In this document: in pieces, positions 1-10,173 of the stretch
Layout: every line of letters starts with the position of its first letter
Position numbering within the stretch: the stretch's first letter is position 1
Assembly (NCBI GenBank): GCA_021397845.1
Contig: CM038044.1
Coordinates: 57,077,851-57,141,850, forward strand
Reading direction: 5' to 3'
From: Areca catechu
Taxonomy: Eukaryota > Streptophyta > Magnoliopsida > Arecales > Arecaceae
Length of the DNA: 64,000 bases
Program-made: the position numbers and the translations under genes
The notes under the pieces: model-generated
The model's input: the letters and a program-made list of their open reading frames with translations, nothing else
Told to the model about the DNA's origin: nothing
Databases searched by the model: none

Positions 1-160
1 ATGAGTGTAAGTCCCAAGATTCATGAAAGCCCCGACCCCTATCTTCCACCTCCATTGTTCCTTTACCACCCCATTACAGAAAAAAAAGTATCATAATCTA
101 TGTGACTTCGAGACTCACCGTTCGATCCTCCCTAGCCCCACCAGCCGTCCCACATCAATT

Positions 161-172
161 TGGTATCAAAGC
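161..172 (+). other. N1 primer binding site
   Basis: TGGTATCAAAGC lies three bases after the LTR end CATCA. It is a one-base variant of the initiator-tRNA-Met primer site used by many plant LTR elements, and it sets the orientation as +. Confidence 0.75.
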
Positions 173-224
173 GGGAGAGGATTAGGGTTGTAAAAAAGGA
201 GAGAAAAAAAGGGGAGAAAAAAAA

Positions 225-276
225 AAATACAGCGAGCCTGACTCGACGAAGTCGAGTTTTTCCCATCCCAGGGGAA
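225..276 (+). other. N1 internal 3' end and polypurine tract
   Basis: This short stretch ends CCAGGGGAA directly before the LTR start TGATGGGG. It contains CTCGACGAAGTCGAG and resembles the end of the Y chromodomain frame at 55,550-55,588 (CTCGACAGGGTCGAG, then a GGGAGAG tract). It is therefore probably a remnant of an ancestral pol end plus polypurine tract. Confidence 0.6.
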
Positions 277-1490
277 TGATGGGGACATCAAAACCCATCC
301 AGATTTTTCTTTTTCTTTTCTAAATTTTTATTTCATATTTTCTTATTCCAGCTATTCCATCTATCCTCGTTATTCTTATTTTATTTCATACTTATCTCTG
401 ATTTATCCCAAGATTATCCATGTCATCTTTTTCCTCCATTACTCGCCCAGAACTTTCATTTTTTCTCGTTGGTCTTGGATCTGCCATGCCCGACCATCGG
501 CGACCCTGACAATCGTCCACCTTTTCCCTGGCATTGATCTTCTCGTGAGAACGCCGGCGAATCCTACGGAATCGCCCATGGCCATCTCCTCTGCGGCTCC
601 ATCCATGTCCGTGATGCCTCCCCATCTCCATGCCCGACGGCCCTCCGCCTCGCTCGCGAGCTCGACATCACGAGCCTCCATCCCACTGCCCTGCTGCCAT
701 GGTGACGCCTCCCTATCTCCTATTGTTCATCTCTGCAAGTTTGAAATAAGTGAAGATGAACCCATCAATAAATTATTATTTTCGGTCTTCACTTTGTCAC
801 AACATCAGCAACTGGAGTGAAAAGAATCACCCATAAATGTTATGGAGCATGACATCATCACAGGTACAAAGAAGAGAGATCTGACCGATGCACTTCCCTA
901 ACGAGCGAAAAGTGTTGGAGATTCCTTTCGCACCATTTCTCTTCGTGAAGAAAGCTTCTATCTTGCTAGCTCCACTATGAGCTATCGGGATCATGCATCC
1001 GTGGCCACAACACAGCTGGAATCCGGCCGCCTTCGGTGAGGCATTAGAGTTCCTCTCAACAGAAGTTTCGGCGAAGGTATTGATTCCGGGATGCGATCAT
1101 GGACGGTAGTCTCGCTCTATTCTCCAACTACCATTGACGCCAATTGGATCTCGCTAGATCCACCAGCCCATCTGCCCTCTGCCTCACCCACGAGCATCGT
1201 CGACCACCTCCTCCAATTCTACCGGTCTCCTCCAAATCCATCGTCATCCCCCCAAATCCGTCGGTCTCCTCCAAATCTGCCGACCCACATCCTCCAAATC
1301 CTTCCGCTCCGATGTCAATCCCCTGTTCCATGGTCACAGGACAAGGATGTGCACTGATCCTGATGCAGAAACTATTCTATGCAGATTTCAAAGCTACTGG
1401 TTTAGGATTAAAAAAATAAAATAAAATAAAAATAAATAAATAAATAATAAATAAAAAAATTTTCATGTATGGGTCCTAAATCTTGTAAGC

Positions 1491-1500
1491 CTATAAAAAG
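1491..1500 (+). promoter_or_regulatory. TATA box in N1 LTR
   Basis: CTATAAAAAGG is a canonical TATA element about 500 bp before the LTR end. Transcription would start about 30 bp downstream, near 1,525. Confidence 0.55.
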
Positions 1501-1680
1501 GCATCCCCTCTTGTATTTGCAGTAATGAAATTGAATTTTTGAGAGAGTCTTGGTTCTGCCTCCATTTGGAGTGGGCTTAGGCCCATCTTACATTCGCTTT
1601 TGGGTGTCGAGGGGTGTGAGGCCCTAGTTATCCCCATTTCCCCTTCTTTACCACCTTCATGTCCCTTGTGATTCACCTTA

Positions 1681-1836
1681 ACGGCTCCATTAGTGAGGTG
1701 GGTAGGATGCCCTAGAGGTGTGAGATCTCTCCGTACGGCTCCATTAGTGAGGTGGGTGGGATGTCCTAGAGGTGTGAGATCTCTCTGTATGGCTCCATTA
1801 GTGAGGTGGGTTATCCTAGATGTGTGAGATCTCTCA
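1681..1836 (+). repeat. Three tandem copies of a ~54-bp unit in N1 LTR
   Basis: Each unit contains CTCCATTAGTGAGGTGGG followed by CCTAGAGGTGTGAGATCTC (third copy shorter and diverged). The N2 LTRs have a related threefold repeat near 61,450-61,590, so the array is a family feature. Confidence 0.8.
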
Positions 1837-1996
1837 ATGAGTGTGAGTCCCTAGGTTCATGAAAGCCCCGACCCCTATTTTCCACCTCCATTATTCCTTC
1901 ACCACCCCATTACAGAAAAAAAAAGGTACCCTAATCTAGGTGACTTCTAGGCTCACCATTCGATCCTCCTTAGCCCCACCAGCCCATCCCACATCA

Positions 1997-2701
1997 GTTT
2001 AGGTTGACTGAAGGGAAGTGGACTAACACTAGGCTCATATCTAAGGGTTCTGGTCTTATGGGATTCAGGTTGACTAGGGAAAACTGGGCTATACCCATAG
2101 GTACTAATCCTATCAGATTCGGGTTGGCTAAGGGCAACTGGCCTAGTACTGGACTCATAGGATGTTGGTTCAGATCTATGGGTTATGGATTCACTAAACT
2201 CATAGGACATGGGTACATAGGATCTGGGTTCAGAAGATCTGGGTGTATAAGTTCTATAATCATAGGATCTACAGTCATAGGATCTAGAGTTATAGGATCT
2301 AGAGTCATGGATTTGGGCTCAGACCTATAGGTTGTGGATCTCTTGGGCTCAGGGTATGGGTCAGGGTATTGGGCTCTCCTAGAGTTGGGAGGTGGGGGAC
2401 ATGGGGTCCTAAGGTTAGGCTCATTATTGGATTGGGTCATTTTGTCAAATCTAAGATTCAGTTGGGTCATCTGAGTGGTCAGTTGGGTATTGGATTGGTC
2501 AAGTTTATGGTTCATCTGGGTAAACTTGTTTTGGGATTGGATGTTGGACTAGTTAATCTAGGTGGTTAATTGGGCATTTGTTTGGTTTAGCTGTGCTAAC
2601 TGATCAGTAAGGGATTTCATGAAGGTTTCACAATTGGGTTCTATGGTTGAGCTGGGTTGGGGTTTAGACCATTAGTATTGGGTTCCTAACCTAGTGGTCA
2701 T
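1997..2701 (-). pseudogene. gag: Z gag N-terminus, broken
   Basis: The frame opens at 2,701 with MTTRLGTQY, matching MSTRSGVPY in X and MSTRNGVPY in Y. A glutamine/asparagine-rich, probably coiled stretch follows (for example TTQMTQLNLRFDKMTQ), then a proline-rich linker. In-frame stops occur soon after the start and again before residue 60. A frame change near 2,200 is needed to continue. Between about 2,200 and 2,330 the reading is dominated by short repeats (DPMT/DPIT units), from a tandem 'ataggatct' repeat. The capsid domain is not reached before N1 cuts the element. It is non-functional. Confidence 0.6.
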
Positions 2702-3917
2702 ATAATTAATCAAACAAGTTAGTATGATGCAGTCAAGCACACAAGGAGAAAATGGACTACAGTTTGCTTGACTTAGAGTCAAAATTGAATGGGTCTACTC
2801 AACTTATACTTAACTCAACAGCTAATCCTTTCACTAGCCAGGTAAGAGGTGGGGTGGTGTTAGGCTTTCCGTGCCTATGACAGGGTCCTAATTAGAAACC
2901 ACCAGTCTGCTTTTTGTGTTTGCCTCTGGATCTCTACCCTTAAACACCAGTTTTCAATAATAGCTGCAGAATTAGGTGCACTAGTTGGCCCACATAATTC
3001 GGTCCCGACTTGTTAGTGTCCCTAAGCTCTCTAGAGCATTTGGTTGCTAGTTGATTTTAATTAAGTCTTGGGTTCTGATGCTAGGTGGTTGTTTTGGGCC
3101 CAGGACAGGTGATGAAATATTGTCCTGATCTGAGAGAGGAAATTATCCTTCAGGTTGATTAAATGAGATGATGAACACACTATGAGCCCTAATGCAATCT
3201 AATAACAATAAAAAAAATAAAATATATTTTTTTGTCTTTTATGAGGTGGCAATTTAAATTTTAGTTGATTAAATTATCAAACAAAATTAGGGCTGGGGTG
3301 AGGTAGGGTTTGGAAGTTGATTAGATTTGGTTTGATCAAGTATGCAGAACAGAAATTAGGCTTTGTTTCGATGCAAAATTTGGTTTTGTTTTTTATGCAA
3401 AAAAAATCCAAAAAATTTCAGGATAGAGTGTGAATAGTGAAAATGATCTCTACTAAATTTCATGCAGACAAAAAATTCGGATGATGATGCAAAACCAAGG
3501 GTTTTCAGACTATATGCAGAAGTTTAGGATTTCTATTATGGTTTCTAAGATGCAAGGATTTTTATATTTTTGTTTTGGTAAAAAATAATTAAAAATTATG
3601 ATAATTATCAAGAATAAATAGAGAGTATGCCATAAAAAACTAAATGAAAAATAAAATTTCTATGGTGATGAAATAGACTAAAACTCGGACCCCAAATGCA
3701 GAGATAGGATGCAGAAGTTTTCTAGGGCAAAAGAAAATAGGCATGCAAAAATTTCATAGACTGAAATAAATCATGAAGAAATTCTGAAAAACACTATCAA
3801 TTACTAGGAATCCATAAAGATAATAATTATGGTTTTCTAATCTATCTACATGCAGAAATAGTAAAAACAATAGACCATGTATAGGAATTATGGGATGCAG
3901 AAATTAGCCCAAAAAGT
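2702..3917 (-). other. Z untranslated leader
   Basis: About 1.2 kb lies between the primer site and gag. The gag-proximal part aligns with the X leader at 42,960-43,340. I do not see the structured leader element found after the primer sites of X, Y, E1 and C1. Confidence 0.5.
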
Positions 3918-3929
3918 GCTCTAATACCA
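3918..3929 (-). other. Z primer binding site
   Basis: On the minus strand this reads TGGTATTAGAGC, one base from the tRNA-Met primer site, two bases after the LTR end CCCGCATCA. Confidence 0.7.
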
Positions 3930-3931
3930 AA

Positions 3932-5350
3932 TGATGCGGGACTATTCATGCATGACAATTATTTTTTTGTTATTAGGTATTAAGTTAGAAGTTTGTATCC
4001 CAAATCTTAAGCCAAGATATTAAGCGAGAAATTCTAAAGAAAATTTAAAGCACAGGCATGCAGAAATAAACCCTAAAAGTGAAGAAATAGGACCACCAAG
4101 GCTAAGAAGCCCTGGTTAGGACTAGCTCTTCTACAATACATCTACCAGAGGAGTCTAGAGGGTGTACCTAGTAGAGATTTAAAGATTGATCCATGAAGAG
4201 TTCACTCTATTCTCTTGAATGCGTCCTAGAAAATAAAGCTATCGACCCTGCAGATTTGTGACTTTCAATCCGGTGGTCCGAAAGCTGGTCAGATGGAATC
4301 CTTAGATTCATGAACTTTGAGGGACCTGCAAATCACCTAATATGGGTTAGAAAACAAGGAAGGAAAAGGTTAGATCACTTAAAGAAGAAGAAGGAGAAGA
4401 GGTTTGAGGAAGGCAGCTAAGGGATGAAGAAGGCTGGCAGCTTGGAGGCAGGGTGCAGGGATCACATAGATTCCCGGAGGGATCACACAGATACCCTTAG
4501 TCACACAGAAATTCACTCAGAACTTTGAGAAAAATTCAAGAGAAATTCATTCTTAACAATTCATAATAATTGATCATTAGTTATAAGAGGGTGGAGGGGT
4601 GGGTTATTTATAGTTGTTCCCATGCCCTCTCTTAGTTAGGATAGGAATACAAGATTTGATAGGGAGAAGGATTACAAAGTGGCCTAGAACTAGGAGTACA
4701 CAATTTGTGTAAAAATAAAATAGGATTTCCTTGTTAGAATTGATCTTCTCTCCTTCTTAGACTTGGTCAAAAGCTCCTTCTTGGGCTTGGATGCCTAAAT
4801 GAGCTTGGGCTTGAACTTTAGGGCAGCAAGGGCATCCTACAATGGGCTTGGGTAGTCTTCAAACTTGGGTGCATGGGCTTGGTCTTGGGTGGCCTCCAAG
4901 GTTGGCGCATGGACCTGGTTCATGTCCTCCTGGTGGGCTGGAAATCCTGGGCTCCATCTAAACATGGACTTGGGAAGGCATGGGGCACCATGGGCTCCTA
5001 AGATTGAGATGTCTCCTGGGCTGGGGCACCTAGAATATTCTCGGGTATCATGTGGTGCTTGGAATCTTCATATGTGGAGCTTTGTGGGCTTCTACTTTGA
5101 GGCTAGTTCTCCTCCTCTTGTATAAAACTGGAATTATACTTACAGGACTCAATGGGCACAATCGGGCTTAGCTGATCAAAACCCTAATTACAGGACTTCA
5201 AGTGACTCAACTGACTTAAGCCCTACTTACAAGACTCAAAGGGCTAACAGGACTTGATTATTGGACTCAAATACAAAATTTGAATCATTGCTAAGGGACT
5301 CAAAACTTAAGGATCCATAGTGAACTAGGGTTGACCTGATGTCCCCATCA
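3932..5350 (-). repeat. Z 5' LTR (1,419 bp)
   Basis: On the minus strand it starts TGATGGGGACATCA and ends CCCGCATCA. The start is the same 14-base terminus used by N1, which links the two families. The flank at 5,351 begins inside an E-family LTR, so Z appears to have inserted into that LTR. Confidence 0.7.
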
Positions 5351-6888
5351 TACCAGCTCTACGAGCAGCACAGATATCCTACCTCTATAGGTGGTTCACA
5401 TCGAGGTAAGGGGATTCTTCTCCTTCCTTTGAGGTGCTAGCCTCTTCGAAAACGATGTGGCTGTGGCGAACTCTTTCTTTAACACCTTGAAGATCTGGTT
5501 GCTGAACTGAAATAGGACAAAATACCCAAGAACCCTTCCCAGAGCACTTTATCCCAAACCTTCAATAGAAGGTAAGCACACAGGAATCCCAAAGCCCAAA
5601 CCTTACACTATCTTCCCAAGAATGAGATCTGATCTCACAATCTCTCAAAGGTCAAGGATGAGTTCTAACCAACAAAAGTAGCATAATCTCGACCTTGAAA
5701 AAGGTGAACAATTCTTCCTCTTCCGCTCACCCAAAATAGTCCTTTTTGTTAAAACATAAAGGGGAGATCAATGAGAGATTAAATGGGAGGTTGGGAGTCT
5801 CTTGGAGCTCAAGGGTGTTACAAACCCTTGGACTTCAGCAACTGATGCTGGTTAAGATCCTAAAATGCCAAAATTAATTACAGTAATCAATGAAGCATTC
5901 TCGAATTTTTTAGTAGAGTCCGTCAGATGAGTTGACTCGCCTCGACTCGCCTCGAGTCAACTTGCCTCGGGTCAACTCTATTGGTAGTTTAACAACTTCT
6001 TGTCAAAGGAGTCCGAAATGATTCTCAATCATTCCCAAGCTAACAAATCGAGAATAAATCCCATGGTATGTGACCCCATAGGTTCAAACACTAAATCGAT
6101 AGCACAGGAATATTTCCAATACCAACCAAAGTTGCTATCTAGCAATGACACCCGGTGTCCGGATAGGTCAAATATTGCAGAGCAACAAGAATATGTCAAA
6201 CATGGAATATCACTGAACTCATTCCTTTGATCTCCAAATGCTCTGAATGGCTTAGGATTAAATTGCCAAGGTCTTTCTCAACTGAGGCATATTAAGCATT
6301 CAATCCAAACCATTTAGAGAGATCAATCCTATCTTGATCCTATTACCGCTACATAAGTACTTGACTGTACCCAGCAACCTTCCATCACCAGATTAGAAAT
6401 CCAGGTAGTCTGGCACCTAAGCACAGTGAGTTGCTTGCAAGTTGTCATAGTGATCTCAAGTCAGATGAATAATTCATGTCCACATTCTAATGCAAAATTT
6501 CTCTTTGGCAGAAAGAGAATCTCGCATAGGAGTTATGCTTAGTGTAGTGTCAAACACAACACCTGATGTCATGCCAACATATGCATGCTACTTGGTTAAG
6601 AGGACAACCAATAGACATAACATTGACGACCTACTCTCGATACACCATCCTAAAATAGCATATCCTTTGGTCATGAACCAATTTATGAACTACACGATGC
6701 ATCCTATCTATATCGCATACAAGGTAGCTCAAAGGACATCATCATATAAGAGTTCAATTAGGAAGATGTCATGTGATGAAAAACCAAAATAAACTTTGTA
6801 TTTAATTCAATAATTCATAAACATATACATAAGTTGCACAACCATCTACAACCTAGATGATTGGCTTTGGGATACATAATTTTCAATA
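5351..6888 (-). repeat. E-family LTR, reversed and truncated (E0)
   Basis: The reverse complement follows the E1 LTR (10,174-12,090) from its start (6,888 side) to the exon-like stretch near its end. The last ~200 bp are missing, cut by Z at 5,350. It contains one small cluster of GAGTCGACTCG-type motifs at 5,928-5,985. Small open frames here have no recognisable domain. Confidence 0.65.
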
Positions 6889-8369
6889 GAGGGCTCACCT
6901 TGGTAGCATGAGCATGATCCCAACCGGGAGCTGGCCTCAAATGGGGGGCTCTCCCAATGAGCATGACCCCGATTGGGAGCTGACCTTGGTAGTAGGGCTC
7001 GTCTTGGTAGCATGAGTACGACCCCGACCGGGAGCTGGCCTCAGATGAGGGGCTCGCCCTATGAGCACAACCCCGACTGGGAGCTGATCTTAGCAAGAGG
7101 GCTCACCTTGGCAGTATGAGCATGACCCCGATCGAGAGCTGGCCTCAAACGGGGGCTTGCCTCATGAGCATGACCTAGATTGGAAGCTGACCTTGGCAGG
7201 AGAGCTTGACTTGGCAGCATGAGCATGACCCCGGCCGGGAGCTAGCCTTAGACGGGTGGCTCACCCAATAAGCATGACCCCGGCTGGGGGCTGACCTCGG
7301 CAGGAGGGCTCGCCTTTGTTCTTTGGTTTGGCCACCATGCTCGAGTGGCAGACTCTTTGTCAATGAGGCCACCAGCAGAGGCTCCACATCAGCGGATGTG
7401 CCATATCAAATACCCCCCACTCTCAGGCCTGAAGGATGAAGCGTCGCTCGGGGTGAAGGGAGTAACGACCATGCTGACATGGAGGGGCAGCCCCCTGCAC
7501 CATTAATGCCTCGAGTACCCATATCTTGAAGATCGTGCTCTCATGCTAATGAAGTGATGCTGTGCTCGGTCCTCCGATAGAAAGGTCATGAATGTTTCAT
7601 TTGGATCGAGGTGACTATCATTGATCCAAAGTGTCGGAGTCTCCTGGTTGGTCAGGGAGTTGAATAACTATGCCTTCGATGGGCACGAGTCAACGGTGGG
7701 CGTGGACTCTATTGCAAGGGACTTATCCACTTGCCTTTTTAAAGGACCTTTGGGTGCAAGGGGCCAAGCTTTTTCAGAGTCTCCTTCCTTCTCCTATAGC
7801 ACCCTTCTTCCTGCTTCTCTCTCACCGAGTGTCATAAGGCGAAGCCATCGCCCGGATGTGGGGCGAGACAAATTTCAGGCTCAAGCCACCCAATCCCGAG
7901 AGCTTGTGAGCTAGATAATGACCCTTCGAAAGCGCCGGCTGGCATTGCTGGCTAGATAACGATCCTTTAGGAGGGGTCGACCGACATCCTGGTGGGGATG
8001 TCTGGTCTTGGAGAAGGAACCCACCGAGCTCAATTCCACCCCCAAGAGGAAAGAGGAGAAGGGGGAGAGCCCCCAGGGGGGCAACGAAGAAGGTGGATGT
8101 TGTTGTGGTCACTATGGAGAAGGCCACTGCCACCATGGCACTAATGGAGGTGGTCTAACAAGAAGCCACTAAAGCTGCCCCTAGAATCACAAGATCGGTG
8201 ACCTCTAAGGATGGGGTGGCTGATGCAGCATGGACCCTCGTTATGGGGGATCCAGGAGAAGATGGGTGCCTGCCTTCTTGGGTAGAAGGGACTAGGGAAT
8301 GTCTTCGGCCAGTCCTGCCTGTAACTTTGGTGCCCGGGGGAGGTGCTCTCTGGAACAGGATAACCCCGG
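6889..8369. other. GC-rich decayed TE sequence
   Basis: Base composition changes abruptly from the AT-rich LTR before it. A minisatellite occupies the first ~430 bp. The rest has interrupted short frames rich in Lys, Glu, Gly and Pro without a family match I can defend. It continues at 9,903 after the F1 insertion. The composition is like the Tat element L, so a Tat remnant is possible, but no catalytic motif is visible. Confidence 0.35.
6893..7325. repeat. Degenerate minisatellite
   Basis: About seven imperfect units carry the phrases GCATGACCCCGA, GGGAGCTG and GGGCTCGCC. The open minus-strand frames here simply read through the repeat. Confidence 0.7.
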
Positions 8370-9902
8370 TGTTGCGCAAGTGGCTTCCCAAGAGGGGGGT
8401 GAATTGGGATATAAAACTTTCTTACAAATATATGCACTTTAAAAATCTTTTAGTGTTAGTATTGTGATAGATTATGTAACAAAAGTAATTAAATCAATAA
8501 ACACAAAGAAGTCAATCAAACACAATCACAAACACAAAGAAATTAGAGTGGTTCGGAGCAACCCGCTCCGACATCCACTACCCAAGCACCACTTGGGATT
8601 TTTATTATATCCCCTACCGGAATACAGTTGGGTTATTTTAACAGGCTCATAATCCAAACCTCTACACTTTAGTTTTTAAACTGGGCTCACCAAAGAAACC
8701 CACACTTGGTTTTAACACAGGCTAACCAAGAACCTAACTCCCTTTAGTTTTTAGTACCGGGCTCACCAAAGAAACCCAAGCTTAGGTTTTAATAGGCTCA
8801 CCTAAAAACCTTTCAACACTCACAAGACACAGCCCATTGCTACTCTTGGAGAGAAAAAAAGATATATCAAATGAAAATAGCAACTTTACAACAAACCCAA
8901 TTTATTTGGTAGCTGCCGATGAAGTTCAAATTGAAGCCTTTCTTTAGATGCTCTTGAATACTCTTAAAGCTAGTTCTTGACTTCCTCAAAAGTTAGATTC
9001 AATGAATGAAGATGAGTTGGAGAAGCTTTGAATCCTTTCTTGAATGCTCACTTGAAGTTGGTTGGTGAAAGACCTGAAATTCACTTGAATGCACTTTAAC
9101 TTTCAATGAATAATCAATAATCATCCTTTAATCCATCATAAATACTTCCTTTTATAGTTTTCAAGCAAAACTAGCCATTGTAGGGCCTAGGGAACTGAAA
9201 TATAGTCGTTGGAGGGCCATTTGAATTCAAAAAATTGATTTAGCAACTAGCCGTTAAAAAGCCAAAACTCGTCACTCGAGTCAGCTTGAGAACCTTGAGT
9301 CGGCTCAAAGTCACAGATAGACCAAAAACAAACTCTGGACAAGTTGGCTCTTCTGGGTCGAGTCGGCTCGAAGTCTCAGTCAGGATAAACATAAACTTTG
9401 GATGAGTCGGCTCTTCTGGGTCGAGTCGGCTCGTGGCTCTAAGTTTTTGAAACTTGTGAATTACACACTCTGGGTGAGTCGACTCATTATGCTCGAGTCA
9501 GCTCGAACTTCTAAAAATTTGAGACTCTTCATGCCGTGCTAGAACATGAGTCGGCTCGAGGTCTGTGAGTCGACTCAAGCAGAACTTCTTCAAGGCAATT
9601 TTCCAACAAGAGCAAGTCTTCCAAACACTTCAAAAAACTTAACACAGATGTCTAACCTATTTATACTCACTTTTTACTAATTTTTAGCCCTTTTTACAAG
9701 ATTATAAGGACAAATATTAGGGCTTTACAACTTGAGATGTACATAAGTTCATACAATACTGAAATACACTTCAACTGAATATAAAACCAAATGATACAAT
9801 GATAAATACTTCCTAGAAAAACTTCTTGAGTAATTGAAAGAATTAGTAATACATACATGCTCCAATATTTTGTAATCATCAAAATAATTCCAGGGGTCAA
9901 CA
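8370..9902 (-). repeat. F1, solo LTR of F family
   Basis: It starts TGTTGCGC and ends GGGGTCAACA, and is flanked by cccgg (8,365-8,369) and cctgg (9,903-9,907), a 5-bp target duplication with one transition. No primer site or internal region adjoins either side. The orientation is minus, because F2 has its polypurine tract on the high-coordinate side and a minus-strand TATA box is present. It carries a GAGTCGGCTCG motif array at 9,267-9,590. Confidence 0.75.
9149..9157 (-). promoter_or_regulatory. TATA box in F1 LTR
   Basis: CTATAAAAG on the minus strand, downstream of the motif array in the transcribed direction. Confidence 0.5.
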
Positions 9903-10173
9903 CCTGGTGCTGAGGGCATGCCGGGCCCGAGGGTAGAGTCCAGAGCCATAGAGGACCTACCCATTGGTTGGGCAAAGAGCGGTGAGGGTGTTTCAAGCCT
10001 CTTTCTTTTCATTTTATGACTAAACCTTTGAAAGACTCCTCGGCCTGTCAGGGGTCTTCATAGTGTAAGAGACTTTTGATCAATGAAAATTTTTCTTCCC
10101 TTACCTCTCGTGTGTCCTTCTTTCCCTTGTAACTTAGATTTTTGAAGGATTTCCTGGCCTGTCGGGAACCTTC
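9903..10173. other. Continuation of GC-rich TE remnant
   Basis: This is the right flank of F1. It includes two related phrases with GGCCTGTC (near 10,043 and 10,157). No gene is recognised. Confidence 0.3.

Larger units (their letters stand above)
1..1996 (+). mobile_element. N1, non-autonomous LTR retrotransposon (left end outside window)
   Basis: The first 157 bases match 1,837-1,996 closely. The first copy is followed by a primer site and the second by foreign DNA, as expected for the tail of a 5' LTR and a complete 3' LTR. The internal region is only 119 bp (158-276), with no gag or pol, so the element cannot move alone. Its ends (TGATG...CATCA) and the sequence before its 3' LTR resemble those of the chromodomain gypsy elements X and Y, so it is probably a deletion derivative of such an element. 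It interrupts gypsy fragment Z at 1,996/1,997. The left target site is outside the window. A diverged relative (N2) lies at the right end in the opposite orientation. Confidence 0.75.
277..1996 (+). repeat. N1 3' LTR (1,720 bp)
   Basis: It starts TGATGGGGACATCA and ends CCCACATCA. The promoter-proximal part (about 1,470-1,996) aligns with the 756-bp N2 LTR read on the minus strand. About 1 kb of GC-rich, proline-coding-like sequence (545-1,350) is extra relative to N2 and may be captured DNA. Small open frames there have no recognisable domain. A run of AAATA units at 1,411-1,460 precedes the promoter. Confidence 0.65.
1997..5350 (-). mobile_element. Z, gypsy-type LTR element fragment (5' half)
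   Basis: Read on the minus strand it has a 5' LTR (5,350 to 3,932), a primer site, a leader and the start of gag, and is then cut by N1 at 1,996. The leader resembles the X leader near 43,000-43,360 (shared stretches near 'cacctcttacctggctagtgaaag'-type text, read in the same sense), and the gag start matches those of X and Y. The rest of gag-pol is not in the window. Confidence 0.7.
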
